Assembly: GCF_018129995.1 (NCBI RefSeq)
Contig: NZ_JAFCKS010000002.1
Span: 868,001-932,000 of the forward strand
Origin: Bradyrhizobium sp. SZCCT0153
GTDB lineage: Bacteria; Pseudomonadota; Alphaproteobacteria; Rhizobiales; Xanthobacteraceae
Length of the DNA: 64,000 nucleotides
Direction: 5' to 3'
The notes below the pieces were generated by a model. That model saw only the letters and a program-made list of their open reading frames with translations, ran no database searches and was not told the origin of the DNA. A program made the translations under genes and the position numbers. Positions within the stretch are counted from its first letter, which is position 1, and each line of letters begins with the position of its first letter. Shown here one piece after another: positions 24,611 to 32,324 of the stretch.

Positions 24611-25495
24611 TCAAAGTCGATAGACGCGCGCGGCGGTGCCTCGGAAGATCGCGTCCCGTTGCTCGGCGCTCAGCGACGCGGCCGCTCCGTGAAATGCGTC
24701 GACGAGCTCGCGATAGCTGGTCCACAATTTCTCGATCGGAAAATTGGAGCCGAACAGGCAGCGCTCGGCGCCGAAGATCGCGACCGTGTCGGTCACGACG
24801 GCGGCGATATGCGCGGGGTCGTTGCGATGGATGAAGGTGCCGAGCCCCGACAGCTTTGAGACCACGTTCGGACAGGCCGCCAGCCGCGCCATGCCGGCGC
24901 GCCAGGCTGCGCGGCCGGCGGGCGAGAGGTCCTCGAGCATGCCAGCGTGCTGGAGGATGAAGGTCACCTTGGGACAGGCTTCGGCGAGCTGCGCCGCATC
25001 CGGCATCTGTGGCGTGAAGACCTGCAGATCAAAGCTCCAGCCATAGTCTGCGAGGTGCGCAACATTGCCGCGCACCGTAGGGTCGACGCAGAGATTGGGC
25101 TTTGCCGCGAAGCGATAGAGCGGGTTCTCGTGCCAGTGCAGCTGCATGCGCGTGCCGCGCACGAGCCGATAGCGCTTGAGGCGGTCGAGCTGCGGGCGGA
25201 CGTCATCGGCGGCGAAATTGGCGTAGGCGACGATGGCGTGCGGCCAGCCGTGCACGTCGGCGGTCTGCTGCACCCAGGCGGCCTCGTCCTCGAAACGGTC
25301 GTTGGCCCAATTGGTCTGGACGTAGACCGAGCGGGTGACGCCGGTGCCTTTGAGATCGTCGAGATATTCCTGGATGGGATAATCGCGCCGGATCGGCTCG
25401 TAGGGTCCGAAGATGCGCGGCTGCATGGGACCGCTCAGCCAGGGCAGATCGGCCTGTCGCCAGATGTGGTGATGTCCGTCGACAATATCAGTCAC
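24611..25495 (-). CDS. amidohydrolase-family (2-pyrone-4,6-dicarboxylate lactonase-like) hydrolase
   Basis: A 294-residue TIM-barrel metal hydrolase. The N-terminal metal motif is VDGHHHIWRQADLPWL, later FILQHAGMLED and, at the end, CLFGSNFPIEK with the catalytic Asp position changed to Asn (usually SDFP). This resembles the PDC lactonase/fuconolactonase branch of the amidohydrolase superfamily (COG3618). Its ATG overlaps the stop of the VWA gene by four bases. It may open a lactone or a related cyclic product. Confidence 0.85.
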   Translation of the reverse strand: MTDIVDGHHHIWRQADLPWLSGPMQPRIFGPYEPIRRDYPIQEYLDDLKGTGVTRSVYVQTNWANDRFEDEAAWVQQTADVHGWPHAIVAYANFAADDVRPQLDRLKRYRLVRGTRMQLHWHENPLYRFAAKPNLCVDPTVRGNVAHLADYGWSFDLQVFTPQMPDAAQLAEACPKVTFILQHAGMLEDLSPAGRAAWRAGMARLAACPNVVSKLSGLGTFIHRNDPAHIAAVVTDTVAIFGAERCLFGSNFPIEKLWTSYRELVDAFHGAAASLSAEQRDAIFRGTAARVYRL

Positions 25496-26613
25496 GCAAC
25501 TCTCCTTCGTCCCAACGCCAGTACGTGCGCGACGATCGACGCGCTCGATCCGCCGTCGACGAGGTCGTCGACATAGCGTTCGATCGCAGCCAGCGCTTCC
25601 GTCTGCGGGCGAAAGCCCGGGCCCGTGGCGAGCGGCGTCAGCCAGCTCAGGCGCCAGGCACGGCGCGACAGTTTCGCCACTGCGTCCCGCAACGCATCGG
25701 GCTCGCCGCGTTCCAGACCGTCCGAGACGACGACCACGGCCGCCCCGCGCGCATAACCGCCGAAGCGGGGCACCGCGAGGAAGGCTTGCAAGGCGTCGCC
25801 GATCCGGGTCCCGCCGTCCCAGTCGCTGACGAGATGGGCCGCCGCATTCAACGCTTGCTCACGACGCTTCAGCCGCAGCGCGCGTGTGACCCGGGTGAGC
25901 CGTGTGCCGAAGGTGAAGACCTCGACGTTGGGCGCGGCCTGAACCAGTGCATGCGCGAGCCTGATGTTCTCCTCGGTCCGGCTCTTCATCGAGCCGGACA
26001 CGTCGATCAGGAGCAGGATCTTTCGGGGGCGCTGCCTGCGCTTCAGGTGGCCGAGCCGCAGGATCTCGCCGTCGCTGCGGACGCTCTCGCGCAAGGTGCG
26101 GCGCAGGTCCGCAAATGGACCGCGGCGGGCGCGCATGCGCCGGTGGCCGCGCCGCCGCGGCAGGCGCCTCGGAGCCTCGCGGGCCAAACGGCGGAGCGCG
26201 TCGGTGGTTGAGAGCTGGGCGAAGCGACGCTCGACCAGCGCCTCGGTGCGGGTCGCGGTCAGGCCGGAGTCATTGGCGTCGTCGGAAAACAGCGGTTCCT
26301 CGTCGCCGCGACCTTCCTCCTGGAGACGGACGGTCTCGTCGTCCTCGCCGTCCTCGGCATGCTCGACGGCCTCGCTGCCGCGGAAGTGCAGATCGAACAG
26401 GCGGTCGAAGGTGGCGCGTCGCTCGGGGGGCGGGGCGAGGGTGGCGAGCGCCGCCTGCCTGATATCGCCCAGGTCGCGCGGGCCGAGCAGTTCGATGGCA
26501 GCGAGAAACGCAGTGGTCTGCTCCGGCGCCACGGCGAAGCCGTTTGCGCGCAGCAGCGTAACGAAGGAGATGAAGATGCGGGCGGCGCGCGGGAGCTGGT
26601 TCTCGGTGCTCAT
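25492..26613 (-). CDS. VWA-domain protein, CoxE type
   Basis: A 373-residue protein with a helical N-terminus, an acidic segment (about 86-115), a very basic segment (about 143-165) and a C-terminal von Willebrand A domain with the MIDAS motif DVSGSMK (D204, S206, S208). This is the CoxE family, which works with a MoxR-type ATPase (CoxD) in inserting or maturing the metal cofactor of molybdenum hydroxylases. The neighbouring gene is that ATPase, with ATGA overlap. The start at 26613 is fixed by this overlap. Confidence 0.9.
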   Translation of the reverse strand: MSTENQLPRAARIFISFVTLLRANGFAVAPEQTTAFLAAIELLGPRDLGDIRQAALATLAPPPERRATFDRLFDLHFRGSEAVEHAEDGEDDETVRLQEEGRGDEEPLFSDDANDSGLTATRTEALVERRFAQLSTTDALRRLAREAPRRLPRRRGHRRMRARRGPFADLRRTLRESVRSDGEILRLGHLKRRQRPRKILLLIDVSGSMKSRTEENIRLAHALVQAAPNVEVFTFGTRLTRVTRALRLKRREQALNAAAHLVSDWDGGTRIGDALQAFLAVPRFGGYARGAAVVVVSDGLERGEPDALRDAVAKLSRRAWRLSWLTPLATGPGFRPQTEALAAIERYVDDLVDGGSSASIVAHVLALGRRRVA

Positions 26614-27491
26614 GCGGTCGCCTCCGCCAGCAACGCGTCGAGCCGTGGCGACATGAAGTGCAAATCTTCCTCGTCCTTCAGCGCCACGCCGATCGAGCGT
26701 TTGAAGGCGTCGGGCCAGCGCGCGCCGCCGTTGTGCAGCAGCGTCGCCGCCTCGGCCCAGTCGACGGCCTCCGCGATCCCGGGCGCCTTGCTTAGCGGCT
26801 CGCGTCGCAGCTTTTCCACCGCGGCGACGACGGCGCGCGCGGTGGCTTCGGCGACGCTGGAGGCCCGCATCATCACGATACGCGCCTCGCGCTCGGCGGT
26901 GGGATAGTCGATCCAGTGATAGACGCAGCGCCGCCGCAACGCTTCGTGCAGGTCTCGGGTGCGGTTGGACGTCAGCACCACGACCGGGCGCTCGGTGGCG
27001 CGCACCGTGCCGCGTTCGGGAATCGAGATCTGGAAGTCCGACAGGAATTCGAGCAGGAAGGCTTCGAATTCCTGGTCGGCGCGGTCGATCTCGTCGATCA
27101 GCAGAACGGTGGAGTCGGGTGCACGAAGCGTGGCCAGCATCGGCCGCTCGATCAAAAAGGTCTCGCCGTAGATGTCGATGCTTTCGTCGCCGGCCTGGCG
27201 GATCGCGAGCATCTGACGCGGGTAGTTCCATTCGTAGAGCGCGGCGGAGGCATCGATGCCCTCATAGCATTGCAGCCGGATCAGCCGGCGGCCGAGCACC
27301 GCGGCGATAGCCTTTGCGGCTTCCGTCTTGCCGACACCCGGCGCGCCCTCGAGCAACAACGGCTTGCCGAGCGCAAGACCGAGATAGGCGGCGGTCGCAA
27401 GACCTTCGTCGGCGAGGTAATAGGCCGCGCGCAGCGCCTTCTCCAGCGCCTCCGGACTGTCGATGCCCACGATGTTGCTGCGGACCGCCAT
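26610..27491 (-). CDS. MoxR-family AAA ATPase, CoxD type
   Basis: A 293-residue AAA+ ATPase with Walker A GAPGVGKTE (49-57), Walker B VLLIDEIDRAD (129-139), and sensor 1 VVVLTSNRTRDL. MoxR proteins partner with VWA proteins to remodel or metallate enzymes; in cox clusters CoxD assembles the active site of the molybdenum hydroxylase. It lies 10 bases after the split large-subunit gene. The ATG at 27491 was chosen because family members begin just before the I-x-x-PE-LEKAL segment and the longer frame upstream is low-complexity shadow. Confidence 0.92.
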   Translation of the reverse strand: MAVRSNIVGIDSPEALEKALRAAYYLADEGLATAAYLGLALGKPLLLEGAPGVGKTEAAKAIAAVLGRRLIRLQCYEGIDASAALYEWNYPRQMLAIRQAGDESIDIYGETFLIERPMLATLRAPDSTVLLIDEIDRADQEFEAFLLEFLSDFQISIPERGTVRATERPVVVLTSNRTRDLHEALRRRCVYHWIDYPTAEREARIVMMRASSVAEATARAVVAAVEKLRREPLSKAPGIAEAVDWAEAATLLHNGGARWPDAFKRSIGVALKDEEDLHFMSPRLDALLAEATA

Positions 27492-27501
27492 GGACCAGAC
27501 C

Positions 27502-28524
27502 TCAGCGCCGCGCCTGCGGCCGCGGGCCGCCCTGGGACTTGATCGCGCGCAGCACTTTCTCCGGAGTGATCGGCAGATCGTCGATGCGTACGCCGACGGC
27601 GTTGAAGATCGCGTTGGCAACGGCCGGCAGCACGGGATTGGCGCACATCTCGCCGGGGCCCTTGGCGCCGAACGGCCCATCGGGAGCAGGGCGCTCTAGT
27701 ACGGCGATGTCGTGCGGACAGATGTCGCCCGGTCCGGGCATCAGATATTCGACGAAGTCGCGGGGGCCGTGAGAGGGATCGGGATAATACGGCTCCGGCG
27801 TCTCGTAGAGCGCGTGGCTGACACCCATCCAGGCGCCGCCGACGAGTTGCTGCTCGACCAGCCGCGGGTTGAGCGCGCGGCCGAGCTCATAGGCGGAGTC
27901 CATCCGCACCATTTCGACTTCGCCGGTCTCGTCGTCGACCTCGACCTCGGCGACCAAGCAGGCATGCGCATAGCAGGTTGCCGGCGACATCTCGCCGGTC
28001 TCCGGATCGACGTCGGACAGAGGCACGAGGAAGATGCCGCGACCCGAGATCGTCTTGCCCTGCTTGAACTGGGCGGCAATGGCGACGTCCTTGGTCGAGA
28101 TCGAGCGGTGCGGCGCCCCCTTGACGTGGATGTTGCCGCGTCCGTCGGTTTCCAGGTCCGCGGCGTTGACCTCGAGTTCCTCGGCGGCAGCCTCCATCAT
28201 CACGCCGCGCGCCTCGCGTGCCGCCGCCATCACCGCATTGCCGACGCGGTGCGTGCCGCGCGAGGCGAACGAGCCCATGCAATGCGGCCCGGTGTCGGAG
28301 TCCGCCGTGTCGACATAGACGTCTTCGACGGGCACGCCCAGCGTCTCCGCGCAGATCTGGCGCGTCACCGATTTCATGCCCTGACCGAGGTCGATCGAGG
28401 ACAGTGCCACAGTGAACTTGCCGCTGGGGTTGGAATGCACCAGCGCCTGGCTGGGGTCGCCTCCGAGGTTCATGCCGATGGGATAGTTGATCGACGCGAT
28501 GCCGCGTCCGCGATGCCGGGTCAT
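27502..28524 (-). CDS. molybdenum hydroxylase large subunit, C-terminal half as separate protein
   Basis: A 340-residue protein that corresponds to the second molybdopterin-binding half (MoCoBD_2) of xanthine-dehydrogenase-family large subunits. It has GRGIASINYPIG, DLGQGMKSVTRQ (about 45-55), the segment RALNPRLVEQQLVGGAWMG and the catalytic Glu in FGAKGPGEM (E292). Its ATG immediately follows the TAG of the N-terminal half, and AAGGAGG stands six bases before it inside the preceding gene's end, so it is translated separately. Both halves must combine to build one active site. Confidence 0.88.
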   Translation of the reverse strand: MTRHRGRGIASINYPIGMNLGGDPSQALVHSNPSGKFTVALSSIDLGQGMKSVTRQICAETLGVPVEDVYVDTADSDTGPHCMGSFASRGTHRVGNAVMAAAREARGVMMEAAAEELEVNAADLETDGRGNIHVKGAPHRSISTKDVAIAAQFKQGKTISGRGIFLVPLSDVDPETGEMSPATCYAHACLVAEVEVDDETGEVEMVRMDSAYELGRALNPRLVEQQLVGGAWMGVSHALYETPEPYYPDPSHGPRDFVEYLMPGPGDICPHDIAVLERPAPDGPFGAKGPGEMCANPVLPAVANAIFNAVGVRIDDLPITPEKVLRAIKSQGGPRPQARR

Positions 28525-30114
28525 CTAGCGCCTCCTTGTGCCGAAGACCGAGGAAAAACGGGTCGCGCCATGCGACGGCGCGGCCGGTCGCGGCGAGGGC
28601 GGCGGAGCCGGGGGAGGCGGATCGCGCGGTGGTTCGCGGGTGACGGTAGGTGGGAGCCGGTCGTAGCTCGTACGCTGCTGTGCGGGCGCCGGTGGCCGCG
28701 CGTGCGAATCTGTCGGCGTCGGCGGGATCACGGCGCGGCTGCCGCCGCCGTCCTTGCGCGAGGATGCCCGCCTGAATTCATCGCGGATCGGCCATTTGGC
28801 CTTCTCGGCAGCAACCTGGACGCACTCGATCAGCGCGGTGTTCTTGGCCTCGCGCCGGTGCGCCTTCATGTCGCCGTCGCGATAGGCGTTGAGGATGCGG
28901 AACTCCATCGGGTCCATGCCGACGAGGTTCGCGAGCTTGTCCATCTGGCACTCGATCGCAAAATCCATCGCGGTGACGCCGAAGCCGCGCATGGCGGTGG
29001 CCGGCGTGCGGTTGGTGAAGACGCAGTAGACGTCGCCATAGACGTTCGGGATCGTGTAGGGGCCCGGCAGGTGTGCGGCGCATTTCACGGCGGCGTAGCT
29101 GGAGAGCCGCGTATAGGCGCCGCTGTCGAAATAGGCCCGGATCTTTCGCGCGACGACGCGGCCGTCGCGCATCACGCCGTCCTTGACGTAGATGCGCTCG
29201 GCGCCGCGCGGCGGACCGTATTGCATCTCCTCCTCGCGCCCGAACACGTAGCGTACCGGCCGCCCGGTCAGCATCGCGCCGAGAATGGCGAGCGGCTCGG
29301 TCAGCGTGTCGACCTTGCCGCCGAATCCGCCGCCGACCGTGCCGCCGATGAAGTGGAAGGTGTTGGAGGGGACGTCCAGGATCTTGGCGCAGGTGTCGAC
29401 CGAGAAGAACAGCGCTTGCGTCGAGGTGTAGACCACATAGCGGCCGTTGGTGTCGGGCGCGGCGATCGCACCGTTGGTTTCGGTCGGCGCGTGCTCGATC
29501 GGCGACATCTGGTAGCGCTGCTCCAGCACGTGATCGGCGGTCGCGAGCGCCGCGTCGGCGTCGCCGAAGCGCAGCTTCTGGTGGTCATAGGTCTCGTGAT
29601 AGGTGAAGGTGTTCCTGGGATAGGTCTCGTTGACCACGGGCGCGCCTGGCTTCAGCGCATCCTCGACGTCGAACACGGCCGGCAGCGGCTCATAGTCGAC
29701 CTTGACCTTTGCAATCGCCTCGAATGCTTCGCGTTCGCTGTCGGCAACGATGGCGACGATCGGCTCGCCCTTGTAGCGGACCTTGTCGACCGCGAGCGAC
29801 GGCTCGTCGTCCTTGCCGAAATTGATCAGGCTGAGAAGCGTGTTGAGGTTGCGCGGAACGTCGCTGCCGCGGATGATCCGGCGCACGCCGGCCGAACGCT
29901 CGGCTTCCGTGGTGTCGATGAGGCGCAGCCGCGCATGGGCCTCGGTCGAGCGCACGACCTTCAAATGCAGCATGCCCTGAAGTTGATGGTCGTTGAAATA
30001 GCTCGACGTGCCCGTGACGTGGCCGAGCATGTCCTGACGCTGCGTGCCCTTGCCGATTTCCTTCAGATTATCGTCGCGTTCGTCGGCAAAAATGTCCTTG
30101 CGCAGTTCCAGCAT
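28525..30114 (-). CDS. molybdenum hydroxylase large subunit, N-terminal half with proline-rich tail
   Basis: A 529-residue protein. Residues 15-140 form the a/b hammerhead domain (MLGHVTGTSSYFND, VRYKGEPIVAIVA). Residues 160-445 form MoCoBD_1 with GGTVGGGFGGKVD (258-269) and TPATAMRGFGVTAMD (370-384). The active-site loop is not AYxCSFR, so this is not form-I CO dehydrogenase. From about 450 the chain becomes a Pro/Arg/Ser-rich tail (PPPPAPPPSPRP) of about 80 residues and stops exactly where the second half begins. ATG 30114 follows AAGGGGA. The substrate is unknown; N-heterocycles, aldehydes and aryl-CoA esters are all used by relatives. Confidence 0.88.
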   Translation of the reverse strand: MLELRKDIFADERDDNLKEIGKGTQRQDMLGHVTGTSSYFNDHQLQGMLHLKVVRSTEAHARLRLIDTTEAERSAGVRRIIRGSDVPRNLNTLLSLINFGKDDEPSLAVDKVRYKGEPIVAIVADSEREAFEAIAKVKVDYEPLPAVFDVEDALKPGAPVVNETYPRNTFTYHETYDHQKLRFGDADAALATADHVLEQRYQMSPIEHAPTETNGAIAAPDTNGRYVVYTSTQALFFSVDTCAKILDVPSNTFHFIGGTVGGGFGGKVDTLTEPLAILGAMLTGRPVRYVFGREEEMQYGPPRGAERIYVKDGVMRDGRVVARKIRAYFDSGAYTRLSSYAAVKCAAHLPGPYTIPNVYGDVYCVFTNRTPATAMRGFGVTAMDFAIECQMDKLANLVGMDPMEFRILNAYRDGDMKAHRREAKNTALIECVQVAAEKAKWPIRDEFRRASSRKDGGGSRAVIPPTPTDSHARPPAPAQQRTSYDRLPPTVTREPPRDPPPPAPPPSPRPAAPSHGATRFSSVFGTRRR

Positions 30115-30127
30115 GGTGGACGTCCCC

Positions 30128-30604
30128 TTACGCGCTGGCCCGGCCGCCCGCGGCGGCAAGGATCGCATTGATGATCGGCTCGTAGCCGGTGCAGCGGCAG
30201 ATGTTGCCGGAGATCGCCTCGACGATTTCGGCGCGGCTCGGAGCGGGGTTCCGGTCGAGCAGGGCCTTCGCGGCCATCAGCATGCCCGGGGTGCAATAGC
30301 CGCACTGGGCTGCGAAGTGGTCGGCGAAAGCGCGCTGGAGCGGATGCAGGTTCGGACCCTGCTTCATACCGTCGAGTGTTTCTATGGAACGGCCCGCGAC
30401 CGTCTCCGCCAGCGTCAGACAGGACAAATGCAGCTCGCCGTCGATCAGCACGCTGCAGGTGCCGCAGCCGCCCTGGCCGCAGCCGAACTTGGGCGTCATG
30501 TCGCCGATCAGCTCGCGCAGCGCGACCAGGAGATTGGTGCCGCCATCGACGAAGATCGCGACGTCGCGGCCGTTGTGGCGAAATTGCACGGGTATTTTGG
30601 GCAT
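30128..30604 (-). CDS. molybdenum hydroxylase [2Fe-2S] subunit (small)
   Basis: A 158-residue iron-sulfur subunit with both clusters complete: the plant-ferredoxin type C42-x4-C47-x2-C50...C62 (FGCGQGGCGTCSV) and the C-terminal type C101-x2-C104...C136-x-C138 (QCGYCTPGM, GNICRCTGY). It passes electrons from the Mo site to the FAD subunit in the cytoplasm. Length matches CoxS/XdhC relatives. Gaps of 13 bases downstream and 6 upstream show cotranscription. Confidence 0.95.
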   Translation of the reverse strand: MPKIPVQFRHNGRDVAIFVDGGTNLLVALRELIGDMTPKFGCGQGGCGTCSVLIDGELHLSCLTLAETVAGRSIETLDGMKQGPNLHPLQRAFADHFAAQCGYCTPGMLMAAKALLDRNPAPSRAEIVEAISGNICRCTGYEPIINAILAAAGGRASA

Positions 30605-30610
30605 GGCGAT

Positions 30611-31429
30611 CTACTCCTGGCCGGACAAGAGGCGACGCAGGTGCACGCCGACGATCTCGCGGCGATACCAGGCGCTGCCGAGCGCATTGTCCGCCGGGGA
30701 TGTTCCTTCGCCAGCGGCGGAAGCCGCGGCTGCGATCGTGCCGACATCCAGTGAACGCCCTTCCAGGGCACGCTCTGCCGCGCGAGCGCGGATCTGTGTC
30801 GGCGCCATCGAGCCGAATGCGATGCGTGCGCCGGCGATGCGGCCGCCCGAGATCGGCAGATGCGCGGCGATCGTGATGACGGAGCCGCCCTTCGGCTTGA
30901 TCCGGGCGATCTTGCGATAGCGGAACGCCTCGCTGCTCGCCGGCCGGGTGCAGGACACCGACAGGACCAGAGTGCCGGCCTGCCGGTCGCGCGCCTGAAG
31001 AAATTCCTCGATCGGAATGTCGCGCGAGCCGAAGCCGCCTTGCACGGCCACGGTGGCCTCGAGTGCCAGCAGTGCCACGGTGAAATCGCCGTAAGGGGTT
31101 GGCGCGAACAGGTTGCCGCCGACCGTACCCATGTTCCGCACGGCGGGCCCGCCGATCGAGCGGGCAGGGGCGTGCAGGAAGGCGAGATCGCGCTCGGCGA
31201 GGATCCGCGCGAAGGTGACGCCCGCACCCAACAAGACCCGAGGGCCCGATGCATCGATCCGGGTCAGCGCCTGGTCACTGGCGCGGACGACCGTCGAGAC
31301 CGAGACGTCGCCCTCGTTCAGCGCCCGCATCACCAGGGTGCCGCCACCGAGATAGCGTGCGCCGCGGTCCGAGGACAGCGCTCCGGCCGCTTCACTGGCG
31401 CTGGCGAAAGTTTTCACGATCACGGCCAT
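30611..31429 (-). CDS. molybdenum hydroxylase FAD subunit (medium)
   Basis: A 272-residue FAD-binding subunit of the CoxM/XdhB type. FAD motifs are ARYLGGGTLVMRAL (24-37) and the pair IGGPAVRNMGTVGGNL (about 91-106). The C-terminal CO-dehydrogenase flavoprotein domain starts near residue 170 (RIKPKGGSVITIAAHL). It accepts electrons from the [2Fe-2S] subunit and hands them to an unknown acceptor. The order medium-small-large(N)-large(C) follows the usual cox order medium-small-large. Confidence 0.93.
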   Translation of the reverse strand: MAVIVKTFASASEAAGALSSDRGARYLGGGTLVMRALNEGDVSVSTVVRASDQALTRIDASGPRVLLGAGVTFARILAERDLAFLHAPARSIGGPAVRNMGTVGGNLFAPTPYGDFTVALLALEATVAVQGGFGSRDIPIEEFLQARDRQAGTLVLSVSCTRPASSEAFRYRKIARIKPKGGSVITIAAHLPISGGRIAGARIAFGSMAPTQIRARAAERALEGRSLDVGTIAAAASAAGEGTSPADNALGSAWYRREIVGVHLRRLLSGQE

Positions 31430-31430
31430 G

Positions 31431-31874
31431 CTAGGCGGCCTCCTTCAGATGGCGGCGGATCGCCTCGAATCCGGCCTGGTAAATGTCTTCCGCGACCATG
31501 TGGGTGATGCGGTCCTTGTCTTCCGGCTTCGTCGTGAAGCGCGACTCCCAGTGCCAGAAGGTGCGGTCGCCGTCGGTCACCGGCAGCAGGCGGACATGAG
31601 CGACGTAATTGAACATCGGGATCGGGGTATCGAGCAGGCAATAGCTGAAGGTCTGTTCGAGATCGGACAGCGCCAGCAGTTGTTCGCGCAGCTCAGAGCC
31701 GTCCTTGAGCTTGAAGCGCCTGACGCAGCCGATCCTGTCGGGAGACTGCGCCCGTTCGATGGAGGACGTCGCCACCGCCGGGTGCCAGCGGTCATGCCCG
31801 TTGAAATCGCGCAGCACCGACCAGGCCGCGTCGGTCGGCGCGTCCAGGATGGTGCTCTTGACGATATGCGGCAC
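31431..31874 (-). CDS. SRPBCC/START-like protein 1
   Basis: A 147-residue helix-grip protein of the polyketide-cyclase/SRPBCC class: DAPTDAAWSVLRDFNGHDRW at the N-terminus, then IGCVRRFKLKDGSELREQLL and, at the end, a long helix (YQAGFEAIRRHLKEAA). Such proteins bind hydrophobic ligands; CoxG, a membrane-recruiting cox accessory protein, has this fold. It is a tandem paralogue of the next gene (31878). It lies one base from the FAD-subunit gene. Confidence 0.85.
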   Translation of the reverse strand: MPHIVKSTILDAPTDAAWSVLRDFNGHDRWHPAVATSSIERAQSPDRIGCVRRFKLKDGSELREQLLALSDLEQTFSYCLLDTPIPMFNYVAHVRLLPVTDGDRTFWHWESRFTTKPEDKDRITHMVAEDIYQAGFEAIRRHLKEAA

Positions 31875-31877
31875 CGC

Positions 31878-32315
31878 TCAGCCTCCAAACACGCGCTTGA
31901 GGGCGTCGAAGCCGCCCTGGAACACGCCGCCGCCGATGTTGCTGACGAGCTCGGTCTCCCGCCCGGGCGGGCAATCGAACTCGGCGGTCCATTCCATGAA
32001 GGTCTGGTCGCCGTCGGTGACCGGCGTGAGGCGCAAGGTCGCGACGTAGTTCTCGACGCCCATCGGGGATTCGAGGATCGAGTAGGTGCAGAACATGTCG
32101 TAGTCGGACAGGCCCAAAAGCTTCTCGCGGATGCGGTCGCCGTTACGCAGGCGAAAATCCCTGACGCAGCCGATCTTGTCCGCAGGCTCGCCCCCCTCGA
32201 TGCGGCTTTCCGCGATCGCCGGGTGCCAGTTCGGTAAGCCGTTGAAGTCGCGGACCCGCGCCCAGACGCGGTCGTTGCGCGCATTGACGACGGTGGAGAC
32301 GTAGACGCGGGGCAT
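31878..32315 (-). CDS. SRPBCC/START-like protein 2
   Basis: A 145-residue paralogue of the preceding entry, sharing DFNG-x-x-x-WHPA, the motif DKIGCVRDFRL-NGD-x-R-E, and the terminal helix FQGGFDALKRVFGG. The pair arose by tandem duplication and has diverged well in the ligand-facing strands, so two ligands or a heterodimer are possible. It is expressed between the flotillin gene and the hydroxylase subunits, with gaps of 9 and 3 bases. Confidence 0.85.
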   Translation of the reverse strand: MPRVYVSTVVNARNDRVWARVRDFNGLPNWHPAIAESRIEGGEPADKIGCVRDFRLRNGDRIREKLLGLSDYDMFCTYSILESPMGVENYVATLRLTPVTDGDQTFMEWTAEFDCPPGRETELVSNIGGGVFQGGFDALKRVFGG

Positions 32316-32324
32316 AGCCTGACC

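Noticed and set aside
28525..28527. The stop codon between large-subunit halves as a sequencing error or simple nonsense mutation
   Set aside because: The 80-residue Pro-rich tail before it and the strong ribosome binding site for the second half argue for a real split.
27502..31429. Identification of the molybdenum enzyme as CO dehydrogenase
   Set aside because: The form-I active-site loop AYxCSFR is absent; the loop reads TPATAMRGFG, and the locus context with hydrolases points to an organic substrate.
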